Source of the DNA: Talinum fruticosum
Lineage: Eukaryota > Streptophyta > Magnoliopsida > Caryophyllales > Talinaceae
Reading direction: 5' to 3'
DNA length: 64,000 nucleotides
Assembly (NCBI GenBank): GCA_021018815.1
Contig: JAITYX010000010.1
Location: forward strand, 4,836,001-4,900,000
Below, piece after piece: positions 32,880 to 43,886 of the stretch. Within the stretch, counting starts at the first letter, position 1, and every line of letters starts with the position of its first letter. Both the position numbers and the translations under genes were made by a program. A model generated the notes under the pieces. The model was not told the origin of the DNA. It saw nothing but the letters and a program-made list of their open reading frames with translations, and ran no database searches.

Positions 32880-34470
32880 TTTGTCGATAAATAGCTCTTG
32901 TTCATCCCTCATTCTTTCACTTTGTTATCCTTATTGTCTCACTCTCAAATCTCTAACTCATATTTCTCTCTCTCTCGGACACTCCGAGACTCGGACTCGT
33001 ACTCTTTTATTCTCTCACTCTTTCCTACTCATTCAAATCTAATTCTGTCTTCATCTTTCATCTTCTCACATGTCAAAAGAGAGAATGTTGTTGAAGGAGG
33101 TTCTGCAACCAATAAGGCAAGAACCCGCGTCATTTAATATGAGAATCCTCAAAAGGATACCTCAAAGGGAAAATCGCTATCCTTCAATGATCCAAAACAC
33201 TCAATCGTCGCTCAACATTACTTTCTAAAAACAAGTTCTTCCTTTCTTCCAAGTTGTCGTGGGTAAAACCACTAACTAAGACAGGTATTTTCAACTATAT
33301 TTGCTTATGTGACTACACCTATCTAGAGTTAGTCTCAAAATTCTATATGAACATGTCCTCTAAGCACAATCTCATCTATTCGACTGTCGAGGACAAGAGC
33401 TTAACTATCAATCTTCCACTTCTTCATAAACTCTTTAATGTTCAGTGTTTATTTTTCAACTCCAATCCTATTCCTTTTGCTGAACTAGCAGACAAATTCT
33501 TTAAAAAGTATGCCGAGCCCCTCCCAAATCTCGTAAAAACTTTTTTATTTCTTTCGATGAGAATTGTGTTCTCATTTTATCCATTTAAAGAGACCAGAAT
33601 AGCAAGGTAGATTCTCAAAGTGTAATTCAATATTCTTGAAGGGTTTGAGGTTGACATCTTCCTTTTCATCATTAAACAAATTTCTTCTATTACTTTGGAT
33701 CGAAGAAACCTCCTTTACCTTTTGGAGCCCTTCTCTCTAAAATCTTTGCTCATTTTGAGGTTCTCTTTCCCAATGATCCCCATAAATATTTGGAGCTAGC
33801 CATTTCCATTGGGAGAACTGAAATTCTGAATCTTAGGTACCAGGAAACTAAATCCGGTGTCTACATTCATTCTTCCGAGATACCTTTTCCTCAATCTCGA
33901 TCGATGAAGAGAACACAAGATCCTCTTCTTCGATTGCTGGTCCTTCTCATCAACCAACGCCTTTTACTAATCTTCTTCAACAGGTGGCTTCTCAATTTGC
34001 AACTCTAGCCAAAGAGTTAAAGTCAACTCTTAGTTCCATCCAGGCCTTCATGCCTATTCTAACCTAGCTTCGAGCACTTCTCGAAGCGGATCGATCAAGT
34101 GAGACTCTAATCAATGAGCTCAAAGAGGTCATCTCGAAGGTAGGAGGAGCAGATCTGTTTCTTCCAAAAGTGCATATCAAAGGCTGCTGAGGACTCGAAT
34201 TAGATTCGGACTCCTCCTCGGAATCATCGTCCTCTTCTAACTTAGACAAAGAACAAGAACAAGAAGGTGGAGTAGAAGAACGAAGAACGCCAAGGAGAAG
34301 GCCAAGGAGAAAAAGAAGCTGAATTTAGTTCTTCTAAGCATACATAATCGGCTTCGAGGAAGTTGAGGATGTTGATTAATCCCAAGCCCAGCCATCTTCA
34401 CAGCCCCACTCAGCTGATCAAGGTGAGGGCTTGGAAGAGGAAGATGAAGAAGAACAACCCCTTATTCACA
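32880..34470 (+). pseudogene. Env-like/accessory ORF region of the Sirevirus (SIRE-C)
   Basis: The longest clean piece (33254-33610) reads WVKPLTKTGIF, LVSKFYMNM and LTINLPLLHKLFNVQ. This is the pattern of a domain often labelled putative plant transposon protein, found in the third ORF of plant retroelements. Downstream, GRTEILNLRYQETKSGVYI (33815-33870) matches SIRE-D text at about 45100-45170, so the ORF family is shared. Acidic and basic low-complexity stretches close it (34200-34480). Stops and shifts break it; no clear membrane or signal segment remains. Confidence 0.65.
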
Positions 34471-34729
34471 AATAAGTCTAGTCAGCTCGGATCGAACAGA
34501 TCGTGACTTCAACAATGCCTCCTCTTCCACTCGCCACAAACCGGGCAACCAGCTGCTTCATCACAAAGATATCGGCACGAGCATAGCGCATCCCAGTCTT
34601 CCTCCTCCAATAGAATAGCTTCTTAATTTCATTTCTTATATTTATCTGTTTTGTCCAACATTCGATTTCTCCTTCCTCCACTAGTCATTTTTTAATGAAA
34701 TGCATAGGGGAGTGATAATTGTATTGTTT
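34471..34729 (+). other. 3' end of SIRE-C, cut before the polypurine tract
   Basis: Homologous to 22700-22850 of SIRE-B (tttttaatgaaatgc and gtttagg blocks). Similarity ends at about 34729, where Tat-2 LTR sequence begins. No gene. Confidence 0.7.
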
Positions 34730-36005
34730 AGGAACCGGTGGCCACCGCCTCCCCGTACGGACAGTGGCTGGACCAAAGGTTCCCCACAAAGTGGTTGTGG
34801 CTCTCTTTTGGTTTTTAGGATTTTGAAAATATTTTTTAAAAGTGGGGTGCGCCTCTTACTGAGATTTCTGATTTTTGTAATTTTAATTTGAAACACTTTA
34901 AGTAGTGATTGGCGATTTTATTAATCTTTTATTTTAGAAATTAACTTTAGAAAGTCTCAGGATAATATTTCATTATTCAACAAAATAGATAGAACATTTT
35001 TCACACCCTATCGCAAGGATTTTGGGCCAAAAAGGTATGATAACATCAAGTTGGACCAAGAGCCAAGCCCGGTAGGTAGCCGGCGCCGGCGAAAGCCAAC
35101 ATTGTCCCGTCATCGGCACCTGCCATAGGCCGAGATTGAAGAATCAGTATCGGTTCATGGCCCTGGTTGCCAAAAAGTGAGTTAATTTAGTCCATTTCTA
35201 TTAGAAATACCGAGATGCAATTTGAGAGAAATAAAGTAGAAACGGGAGAGTCGTCAATCGGCTTTAAGAATATAAACTAACAAAAATAAAAGAAATGCTC
35301 TTATAATCTTATTATGGGAAAACTAAGCTTAAGAGAGATTTAAAAATGACTCTATCGGTCTAGAACCTATAATCCAGGGTTCGAGGGTGAAGGTACGAAA
35401 CGTAGGGATCCATTCCGCCCGTCAACAGGCTAGCTCTACTTATTCGAATTGTGAGTTAAAGTAGTGTGTTTTCAATCAAGCATACAACATAAGAATACAA
35501 AAATTAGATCAAGCAAGTCATGCGAAGAAAGCAATAAAAGCAATTAAGAAAGCAATAAAAGAAAGCGAAAAGGAAAGTGATAAAAATAAAATTATAGCGA
35601 GTGGAGAGGAATGAAAAACAATTACATCTTAGTCCACAATACGGAAAGCGGTAAAAGGCATAAATTAAGTAAACCATAATTGGGATTGAAAGTGAATTTA
35701 GCACCCTCAGAGTTATCCCACCTCGTGACCTTGAATCACAAACTAGATTTAGAAGGGTGAAAATAGGCAAGCGAGATCAAAAGAAGCTTGTTGTAAAGTT
35801 TGTGGAGGTAGCTAGAGTAGTTTAGGAAAATGAAAAAGGTGCTTGGTACAGTAATGATTAGCTGAAAATAAGCCAAGAGATCAAGCATGCCGATGTAGCA
35901 TTCGATAGCTCTTAGCCTAAATTTAGCAATGTGTACTAGGGTATTGATTAGTAGCCTTTAAGGTTGAGATGTAGCAGCTTTTAGTAGCCTCTCGAGATAG
36001 GCACT
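34730..36005 (-). repeat. 3' LTR of Tat-2, U3 end deleted
   Basis: Aligns with 51783-53040 of the Tat-3 LTR and 7465-8690 of Tat-1, including the gcctcttactgagatttctga block (34850-34875) and the gaaagcaataaaag run (35525-35570). The U3 end (TGTAGACAC) and the TATA region are missing. The LTR passes directly into accessory-ORF sequence at about 36010, so roughly 4.7 kb present in Tat-3 (53040-57760) is absent. Confidence 0.8.
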
Positions 36006-36009
36006 CATC

Positions 36010-37113
36010 TAAAGGTGTCGAGCCATTTTTACATGCCTAATAGGTGGTTTCTCGTTAGTGGGCGGCCACAAGGATGTCGCGCCTATTACGTTGTTTAACA
36101 TTACCAAACAATTGGTGGATTACCACTCCCTAACCCTTCTGATTTTTTCAGAACCATCCTAGGGCTGAGACCGAGTGGAAGTAAATCCAAACAAGGATTT
36201 TGCAGGCAACCCCTGTTGCTGCAGATAAGTAGTATTAAAACGGTCGGGAACAGGCCATTGGGCCTAGAAAGCAGCTACTGGCGAGCCTAAAAACTCTCGA
36301 CTCTTTTGCCTTTTTGTATTTTCATTTTGCTCCTATTGGGCCGCAAATTAAGATGAATCTGGTCGTGTAGGACACTACTAATTTTGTTTTTTGTATCCGT
36401 GTTATATAGATCCGGCTTGTAGAGCACTTTGAGATGGAGCGGGCACCTAAAAACCGAACCAATACCTCACTACTCAATTATATTAGCGAAAACAGACTTG
36501 CTTTGCCGATTGGGAGGGTAGCATCTTGGTGGGAGACTTGTTTTAGGACAGGACGTCCTATCAACCGGTACATCAAGCACTCGGATGGTATGCCAATTTA
36601 GGGCACACACCGAAAGGCATCCTTTTACACATTTTCTAGGACTTGGAACCAAGACGTATTATTTCCCATACCATGTAATGTGGTAAATGGGACGAGTCCA
36701 GGACATCCTTTACCTGGATTATATCAAGTCCGCCTCCTTTGATGTTTTTGGCGGTGCGAGGCAGGTGCCTACGTGAGCTGAATATAAGATGAACCTACCT
36801 TGGCTATTGAAACCCGTAGATAAACGATCTACTATTGTCTTCGAATTTTATCCGGAATGGATAAAGGAGACCGATTCTAGAAGACACAAAGCACCGAGGG
36901 CTTGAGAACGCGAAGCAAGAGGAGGTGTTCCTACAACTGCACTCCCTTCATATTCACAAAGTGATCCCGCAGATTAACAAATGGGCCCATCGAAGAGAGG
37001 CAAAAGCTAAGCAGGAAAAAGAAAGAAGGGCTCACCGGAGTGAGGAACTAAAAAGCGAACTCGGGGAGATGCAACTGAGTGTAACGACTCAAAAGGAAAA
37101 ACATGAAAATTGA
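36010..37113 (+). pseudogene. Antisense accessory ORF of unknown function (Tat-2)
   Basis: Plus-strand coding remnant, antisense to pol, homologous to 57760-58908 in Tat-3. Conserved pieces include a LNNW...RFPN region (36090-36130), a TSYQPVHQALGW / NLGHTPKGILL stretch (36555-36630) and a FIRNG / DRRP region. It ends in a clean, highly charged coiled-coil-like tail, IHKVIPQINKWAHRREAKAK to VTTQKEKHEN, ending at 37113. Internal stops show decay. I do not recognise the family. The position between integrase and 3' LTR, on the opposite strand, is that of the antisense accessory ORFs of Retand-like elements. 37114-37529 holds no gene. Confidence 0.65.
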
Positions 37114-37529
37114 CTAGGGCTTAGAATTAGGAAAAATAAAATTTATGAAACTTTTTGTCTTGCCTCTTTAGAACACTTTATTTTCTAAGTATTATGCTTG
37201 TTTTTTCCTTTTTAATTATGTATTAGGGTAAGTATTAGGCTTACCCTTTATTAATAATGCAAAAAGTAAATTTTAGGCTCACTTTTATGCTTTGTACATT
37301 TTATTTTATTGCTCACTCAAAGGAATAAATTAATAATTTGACCGTCTAAATGGACCACTCTAAATAATTAAACACCAAATAATAAATATCAACCGGAAAG
37401 ATTTTGACATGGCCATCCCGCCGTTGACCCTGCAATGGCCAGCACCTGCTAAGGTTGTGGCCTGATTGGGTCGGGCCTAGCAATTAACCGAAATCGTCTA
37501 GTGTCATGCTAAACGTAATATTTCTTCAA

Positions 37530-38800
37530 CTAATCCAAGTTAGTGTACTCGAAACATTTTTCTCCATCCAACTCCGTCAATTTGACTACTCGCCTGGCAG
37601 TATTTGACTGAGTATGTAATGGCCCCGCCAATTGGGCCTCGAATTTCCCTCTAAGGTCCTGAATTGATGCTCCGATTTCTTTAAGAACCAAATCTCCAAC
37701 TTGTAAATGATGATGCTTGACATTTTTGTTAAATGCCCTTGATATACAAGGATGGTATATTTGGACATTATGTAAAGCATGTAAGCGCCTTTCATGTTGT
37801 AAGACTAACTCCTCGTAATGCACTTTGGCCCGTTCTGCTACAAGAATCTTACTTTCTCCTATGATTCACAAAGAGGGGATGACAATTTCTATTGAAAGAC
37901 TGCTACTAAGTCGTACACCAGGTTGTAAGGGGTTGCTCCTGTCGAGGATCTAATTGATGTTCGATAGCCCCATACAGACTAATGGCAATTTATTGGGCAA
38001 GTCCTTATAAGTGATAGCCATTTTCTCCACTATCTTTCCGATGTTCTTGTTAGCAGCCTCTACTACTCCATTGGTCTTAGGGAAATAAGGAGAAAACTTA
38101 TGATTCTTGATCTTGTACTTGTATAGTAAATCCGCTATCTCTTTCTTGAAGTGACTACCATGGTCACTAATTAGTTCATTTGGTACCCCATATCGACAAA
38201 TGATGTTATGGGTTATGAATTTGGGCCACATGTTTTGATGTTATCGTTGCAATAGGATGTTGCTTCCACCCACTTGGTAAAGTAGTCAATAGCTACCAAT
38301 ACAAATTATGACCACCCATTCCTTTAGGGGTCACTTTATCGATGATATATATGCCCCAAACTAAGAGTGGTCGGTTCGATGAGAGTGCTGTTAAAAGGAT
38401 GGTAGTAGATGGGCAAGCTTGTGTACACTTGACATTTGTGACATATTTTAACAAACTCATAATAAGGTGCTGCCATGGTTGACTAATAATACCCCTATCG
38501 CTGAATTTTCTAAACCAACATTCTTCCGTTCATACGAGGTCCATATTCCCCACCATGTATGTCAACCATTATACGTTCGCATTATGTTGATTGACACAAA
38601 GTAAGCTAATTCCCAAGTTGGTTTCCTTGTATAATTGTCCGTGATTAATGAAAAACCGTGCAGCTAACATGCAGATAGCTTGTAGTGCTCTAGGTGTGGA
38701 GTCGGTGGGTGTTCTCGGCTTTCTAAGTATCGGTAGATGTCATGGTACCAACTAGTTTGCTAGGTACTAAACACTTATAATGCATATATGTGCGTAGGTT
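37530..38800 (-). pseudogene. Gypsy integrase (Tat-2)
   Basis: The core in 37950-38231 reads FITHNIICRYGVPNELISDH then a FSPYFPKTNGVVEAANKNI block. The second catalytic Asp (ISDHGSHF) and the Glu of GVVEAANK are in place. The C-terminal part (37530-37823) has HYEELVLQHERRLHALHNV and GDLVLKEIGA, the usual Tat integrase tail. Upstream (38240-38800) the zinc region is frameshifted. It would insert the cDNA. Confidence 0.9.
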
Positions 38801-38849
38801 GACTCCTATGTTCTATATGAACGGGGCATTGGTAATGGATGCTAATTTT

Positions 38850-39245
38850 GCTAGGGCATCCGCGAACCGATTGTCATCCCTAGAAAGGTAGGTTTATGAT
38901 ATGCTCTCAAAATGTTTTTCTAACTCCATTAAATGCGCTTGGTAGGGTGCCAAGGCCTCATTACGTACCTTCCATTTTTGTGAAATCTGATTGATGATCA
39001 AACTTGAGTTGCCGTAGACCTTGATCTTCTTGGCTCCTATCTTAATAGCAGACTTGTAGTTTGATAATACACGCCTCATATACCCTAGCATTGTTGGTTA
39101 TTTTGAAATCCAATTTGACTAAAATGAGAGTATGTGCTCTCTTTGGCAAAACTAAAAGAATCCCTACTCCAAAGCCCTTCTTCTTGGAAGCGTCAGCAAA
39201 GTATATTGTCTATACATCGACTTCTACTTGTAAGATGCCCTAATC
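38850..39245 (-). pseudogene. Second (archaeal-type) RNase H of the Tat lineage (Tat-2)
   Basis: AIKIGAKKIKVYGNSSLIIN and QKWKVRNEALAPYQAHLMEL (38894-39060) match the additional RNase H domain that Tat/Ogre elements carry between their ordinary RNase H and integrase. The catalytic Asp expected in the VYGDS motif is Asn here. The upstream part (39060-39245) is shifted. Confidence 0.82.
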
Positions 39246-40403
39246 TAGAAAATTGAAATGATCGGTTGTGCTTCGGTTGTTGGTAGATCGGCTAGGAATT
39301 CCGATACTACTCTCCCCTAATTGCCTTTTGTGGGACATACTTGAGTTCAAACTATGATAACATGATTGCCCATCTAGCTATCTTATTGCTGATAGTTGGT
39401 TGTTCCGAACATACTTGATGGGGTCCATTGGCGCTATTACTTGTACCATATGGGCTAGCATGTAGTATCTAAGCTTCTTGGTGGCCTAGACTAAAGCCAA
39501 TAATTGTTTTCTCTAAAGAAGTATATCGAGTCTCGTAATATAGGAATTTCTTACTTAGATAATACACCGCTTGCTCTTTTTCTCATCCCGTTGAGCTAAC
39601 ATAGCTCCCAAATGCCAAAGGATTTTCTTTGAAACTATTTCAAACTTATTTAACTTGAGTTAGGAGTATACAAATGATTTTCTTTTTTAGGAAAGAAAAA
39701 GGACTTAATTCTTCATTAATTCATTTGATGATTTTATGGACTTCTTTTTATTTGTGGTGAGGTATAAGAGCAATAATTTTCCAGGTTGTGGTAGAATGAG
39801 AACTGTGGCTATATATTATTTAACCTTCTCTAATGTTGCTTGACACTCATCATCTCAAATAGGCCTAGCTCCCTTTTTGAGCTTCTTGAAGATGGGTTCA
39901 CAAACCATGGTTAGTTTTGATATGAAACGACTAATATACTCGTAGGTGCCTTAGAAAACCCCGTATTTCCTTTTCGTCGTTGGTGGTGGTATTTCCTAGA
40001 TGGCTTTGATCTTTGATGGATCAACTTTAGTTCCTCTAAGATAGACCACATAGCCTAATAGTTTTCCTGAGGTTACCCCGAAGGCACACTTCTATAGGTT
40101 AAGGCGCATGTTATATTTCCATAGACTTTCAAAAAATTTCCTAAGGGTAGGTAGGTGCCCTGCCTTATCCTTGGACTTGATGATCATGTCGTAAATGTAA
40201 AATTCGGCTTCTTTGAGTATCATGTCTTAAGTCCAAAAGGCATCAAAACATAATAATATGTCCCCCATTGGGTGATGAAGGTCATTTTTTCCATGTCTTC
40301 TTCGGTCATCTTCGGCATAACCATCCTTGAATGAGAGTAAGGCATGACTAGCCGTGTTATCAAGTAGAATGTCTATATGGGGTAACAGAAAGTTATCCTT
40401 GGG
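39246..40403 (-). pseudogene. Gypsy reverse transcriptase C-terminal part and RNase H (Tat-2)
   Basis: Minus-strand text includes ISKLTMVCEPIFKKLKKGAR (about 39870-39930), a VDPSKIKAI block (about 40015) and RNase H text with LYYETRYTSLEKTIIG and KKLRYYMLAHMVQV (39440-39540). The catalytic YVDD is YIYD (40188-40199), which removes an essential Asp. The N-terminal third of RT is absent: at 40404 the sequence passes into the inverted duplication. Inactive. Confidence 0.87.
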
Positions 40404-40988
40404 ACTTAGAAATAGAAATTGCAGAATGGGAAGATGGACTAATAGAATCAGAAAAGAAAGAAAACACTAGACCTAGACTCATAAGCGATCGCTCTCCTAA
40501 AATGATGGTGAACTCTTGGCCCTCTACGACGATCGATCCAAGTAATCTGCTTGGACCCTTCTTCATCGATGTTGGTGATGAACTTGGATAGGTCTTTGGG
40601 TGCAACGTGACTTGGGATAGTACCGAAACCGAATTCCCATCTAGGCAAGGCATTTCTCTTGTCCAAATAACGGACTAAAGATATTGCTCTTAACGAGATT
40701 CGTACGGTCTTAGGTGGACTGTTCTTTCTTATGAAGGTAAGGTATGGGTAATTCAGTTTCGGTACTATCCCAAGTCATGTTGCACCCAAAATTTGACCTA
40801 TCTAAGTTCATCACCAACATCGATGAAGAAGAGTCCAAGCACATTGCTTAGACCGATGCTGTAGAGGACCAAGAGTTCACCATGATTTTAGGAGAGCGAT
40901 CGCTATGAGTCTAGGTCTAGTGTTGTTCTTTCTTTTTCTCGATTCTCGTTAGTCCATCTTCCCATTCTGTAATTTTCATTTCTAAGTC
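40404..40988. repeat. Large inverted duplication in the Tat-2 pol
   Basis: Left arm 40404-40638 and right arm 40746-40988 are reverse complements at high but imperfect identity. Shared landmarks are gcgatcgctctcctaaaat, ttcatcgatgttggtgatga and cttgggatagtaccgaaac. A 107-base spacer lies between. Comparison with Tat-3 shows normal RT sequence stops exactly at the left arm (after ccttggg), so RT N-terminal DNA is missing here. The right arm is contiguous with the protease side. Confidence 0.92.
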
Positions 40989-42030
40989 TGGTGTACTCCT
41001 TTCTTCACCTCCTTTTCTAGTACATGACAATCACTGAAGATTTCAAAACCAAGGACTAGGATTCCCTTCTCCTTTAGATAATAAGGCTTAGGAAAACCAT
41101 AGTAAGGGAAGTCATACCCTTCTTTTAGAAATTGCCCACTAAAAGTGGTAGGGTAAGGCTTAGTAGAGTGGATTATTAGTGGTGTAGTCCTCCTAGTATG
41201 TGTTTCCCACTTAGATTGGGCTATTTCCTTAGCAGTTGGACGATAGCCTAATCCGAACTTGTAATTATTTATGGGTTCAAGGAGTGAAAGATTCGATGGT
41301 ATGCCCTCCCGCCTAAGCTAAGCTAAGAAAATACCCATTCTTCTTTAGCATCGAATGGACACTAGGGTTAACATAAGGATTGAAGTTAAGAGGTGTTTCA
41401 TCCTTTTCTATGGTAGCTATAGTCTCTAATCCATAAAGCTCTTCATCATTGGCATCATGATCAATTTTGACAACAAACTCCTTAGAAGTGTTAGTGCCGC
41501 AGAGGTTATCTCCCTTAATGGTTACTTCCCGACCTTTAATAATAATTTTGACCTTCTAGTGCAGTGTGGAAGAAACTACCTTGTGATCATGTAACCAAGG
41601 GCATCCTAGAAGGAGATTAAAAGTAGTTGGAATGTCTAGGACTTGGAAGTCAATGTTCTTCACCACTAGCCCGACATTGATCGAAAGAGTCACTGTTTCT
41701 AGATCCATTGTCCACTAAGGTTAGAAGGACAAACTTCGGATGCAAGTTACACTTAGATAAAGGGTATTGTTGTGTGCAATGCCTTCTTCAGATAGGTCCT
41801 TCTTGTCAAATGTAATGGTTTCATCCCCATTATTGACCAATCTTACCATCTTCTTAAGTGTAATTTTGGGAGACACCTTGAACTTACTAACCGCATTGAT
41901 TAAGGCTTGTTTATGATTTCGTGAGGCGGATTTGAGTTTCCAGATGGAAATGTCACCTTTGAGTTTTTGAAACTATTTAAGGATTGCGTCTTCTTCTTTT
42001 GGCAACTTATTTTTCTTTTCAGGCTTCCTA
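40989..42030 (-). pseudogene. Gypsy protease and protease-RT linker (Tat-2)
   Basis: The active-site motif V-D-N-G-S is encoded at 41701-41715 (minus strand). It is followed, after a frameshift, by FQVLDIPTTFNLLLGCPWLH (about 41590-41650) and VVSSTLHxKVK, the standard C-terminal block of Tat proteases. The linker includes a FGLGYRPTAKEIAQSKWETH block (about 41200-41260). It would process Gag-Pol. Frameshifts and stops are present. Confidence 0.85.
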
Positions 42031-42443
42031 AGTCTATTGTGGACCCGTTGGCGCATTATGTCGTCCGGATCTCGTAAGGAACTAGATCTCAAAACTTTTG
42101 GTTCTCCTCAAAAGTCATCATCTTCTAGAGGGGCGTGCCCAAAAGTTGTCATCATTGTCATTCTTATTCTCGTAGACATCCTCTCGCCTCGCTTAACCAC
42201 AATCCATGGACTTCTTGATCCAAAAAGGTAAGCTAATAAGTGGTTTAAATTCGTTGATTTCTTGATTGAAGACAGAGGGATCCCAATGACTTGGAATGGG
42301 TTCTAGAAAGATGGCTAAGGTCCCTCTAAATGGGTTCTTGCTGTTGTTGGGTTTTTGAGTGGCCTTAGGGAGAGGAAGTTGACTATTGCAGAACATGCTC
42401 TTTAATTTATTCTTGAAGGTCCAACATTGTTCCGTATCGTGTC
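42031..42443 (-). pseudogene. Gag C-terminal zinc-knuckle region, part 1 (Tat-2)
   Basis: Minus-strand GHDTEQCWTFKNKLKSMFCN reads from the SIRE-D insertion point leftward. Across the insertion it joins 51745-51782, where the preceding KFCKYHGAR is encoded. Together they give the C-X-X-H...H-X4-C pattern seen at the Gag C-terminus of Tat elements. The remainder (42040-42390) is a Pro/Ser-rich linker toward protease. Confidence 0.82.
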
Positions 42444-42448
42444 CTCGT

Positions 42449-43873
42449 TGAAGGTTCGCTCTTGGAGAGATTAAATCACCCTAAAGGGGAGTGAATAAGG
42501 TGATGGAAGATTTTTCGAAATTACAAACTGTTTTCCACAAAGCCGACTTAGAAACATATTCCGAGTCTAGACCGGACTAAGAAAGTGACAAACATAAACA
42601 AGTACATGGAAACCCTCCTGAGGAAAAAAAAACCATGGACAGTGCTAGTTCAAACACCAAGTCAAATCAACTAATTGAATCCACAATTACAAGGACTGAT
42701 TCTTTACATAATTGCTCCCTTAGACAATTCCCTTACAAGTTTTCCTAGACTCGAAGTTCCCTTATCCGATCTAGTACTTCCTAACTCGAGATAACCTTTA
42801 CAATTAGGGATAAATGAGCTGAGTTAACCCTTACAGCTCGGTCCAGGGACTTAGAATAAAATAGAAAGAGTAGAAGTGATTACAAGACTTTATTTACAAC
42901 TCGGAAAGTAAGAAAATACAAATTTGGAGTTGTAAGTCGAAGATTGAGAAAGAATGCTCGAAGTGTTAAGAAATGAGTTCAGCAATCTTCAAGTCTTATG
43001 GAATGGCTTCTATTTATACGTAGCAGGGCAGATTAGTTGGTGAGACTTCTTCTAGACTCGGTGAGCTTCAATAGTCATTGTAACGGCTAGTCCGAGTCAC
43101 TCGAAAAAGATCTCGTTGAGATATGAATGTTGTGTGGTGGTCACTAGCTCAAAAGTGGTCCATCCCTCTGGTTGTGATTGAAATCTAGGGTGGAAACAAT
43201 CGTTGGACACAAAGTGAAGTTTACCGGATTTGGAAACAAATAACCCCGACACGGTGTCTAAGTCATGTCTAGAAATGGCTGATTTCGTCTCGCTGGTGTT
43301 TAACGGCTAAAAACTAGCAGACTTTTGCTTTTTAAAAATAGACTAGGCTTGTTTAATCAGCCTACAAAAGCAAATCAAAGTGATACTCAAAGTATAAAAA
43401 TACTTTGGTCTAAGATTAGTCAAAGATAATAATTAATTTAAAGTAATTAAGCACTTAATTATCTTCGACCTAAAAGAATAGAATTTTCTAAGTCTAATAT
43501 ACATTAGGTTTAAATTCCATCTTGAGTCAATCCTTAAAATGATCAAGTTAGAAAGAATAAAACATTAGAGTGCATGAACTTGATCAAGTAAATAATTCTC
43601 AATGAACCGACTTAGAAAGTGAAATTAATGCAGTAATTCATTTTCACTTAAAACATCAAGTCGAGTGCTCGGAATAAAAGTGTTTGAGAAATTATTTACT
43701 CGTGTCATTGTTCCGAGTTGTGTCTCGAGTGGGTCGAAACACAATTGTTATGCTTGACGAATGGTTTCGAGTGGGTCGGAAAATAATGAAAACTTAGATA
43801 TGAGTTTCTTAAACTCTTAGAATGACTTAGAATCAAAACTATAGAGAGATAGAAAGTTATACTTGAGTCTTCA
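42449..43873 (-). repeat. 3' LTR of SIRE-D
   Basis: 1,425 bp, minus strand TGAAGACTC at 43873 to CTTCA at 42449, preceded by the PPT. TATA box (minus) at 43011-43018. It aligns base for base with 50327-51744 apart from scattered differences and small indels. Confidence 0.95.
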
Positions 43874-43886
43874 ATCTCCCCTTTTT
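43874..43886 (-). promoter_or_regulatory. Polypurine tract of SIRE-D
   Basis: Minus-strand AAAAAGGGGAGAT immediately before the 3' LTR, identical to the SIRE-B tract. Confidence 0.9.

Larger units (their letters stand above)
10758..34729 (+). mobile_element. SIRE-C: old Sirevirus-type copy, end-truncated and nested
   Basis: Plus-strand copia element that is the oldest layer here. Its 5' LTR survives as 10758-11775 and 24582-24719, separated by SIRE-B. Internal sequence runs 24720-34729 and is broken by a MITE and an AT-rich insertion. The first roughly 270 bases of the 5' LTR are missing at the Tat-1 border. At the right, homology to SIRE-B stops around 34729, just short of the polypurine tract, where the Tat-2 LTR starts. 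The 3' LTR is therefore outside the window or lost. All coding regions are heavily degraded. Confidence 0.85.
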
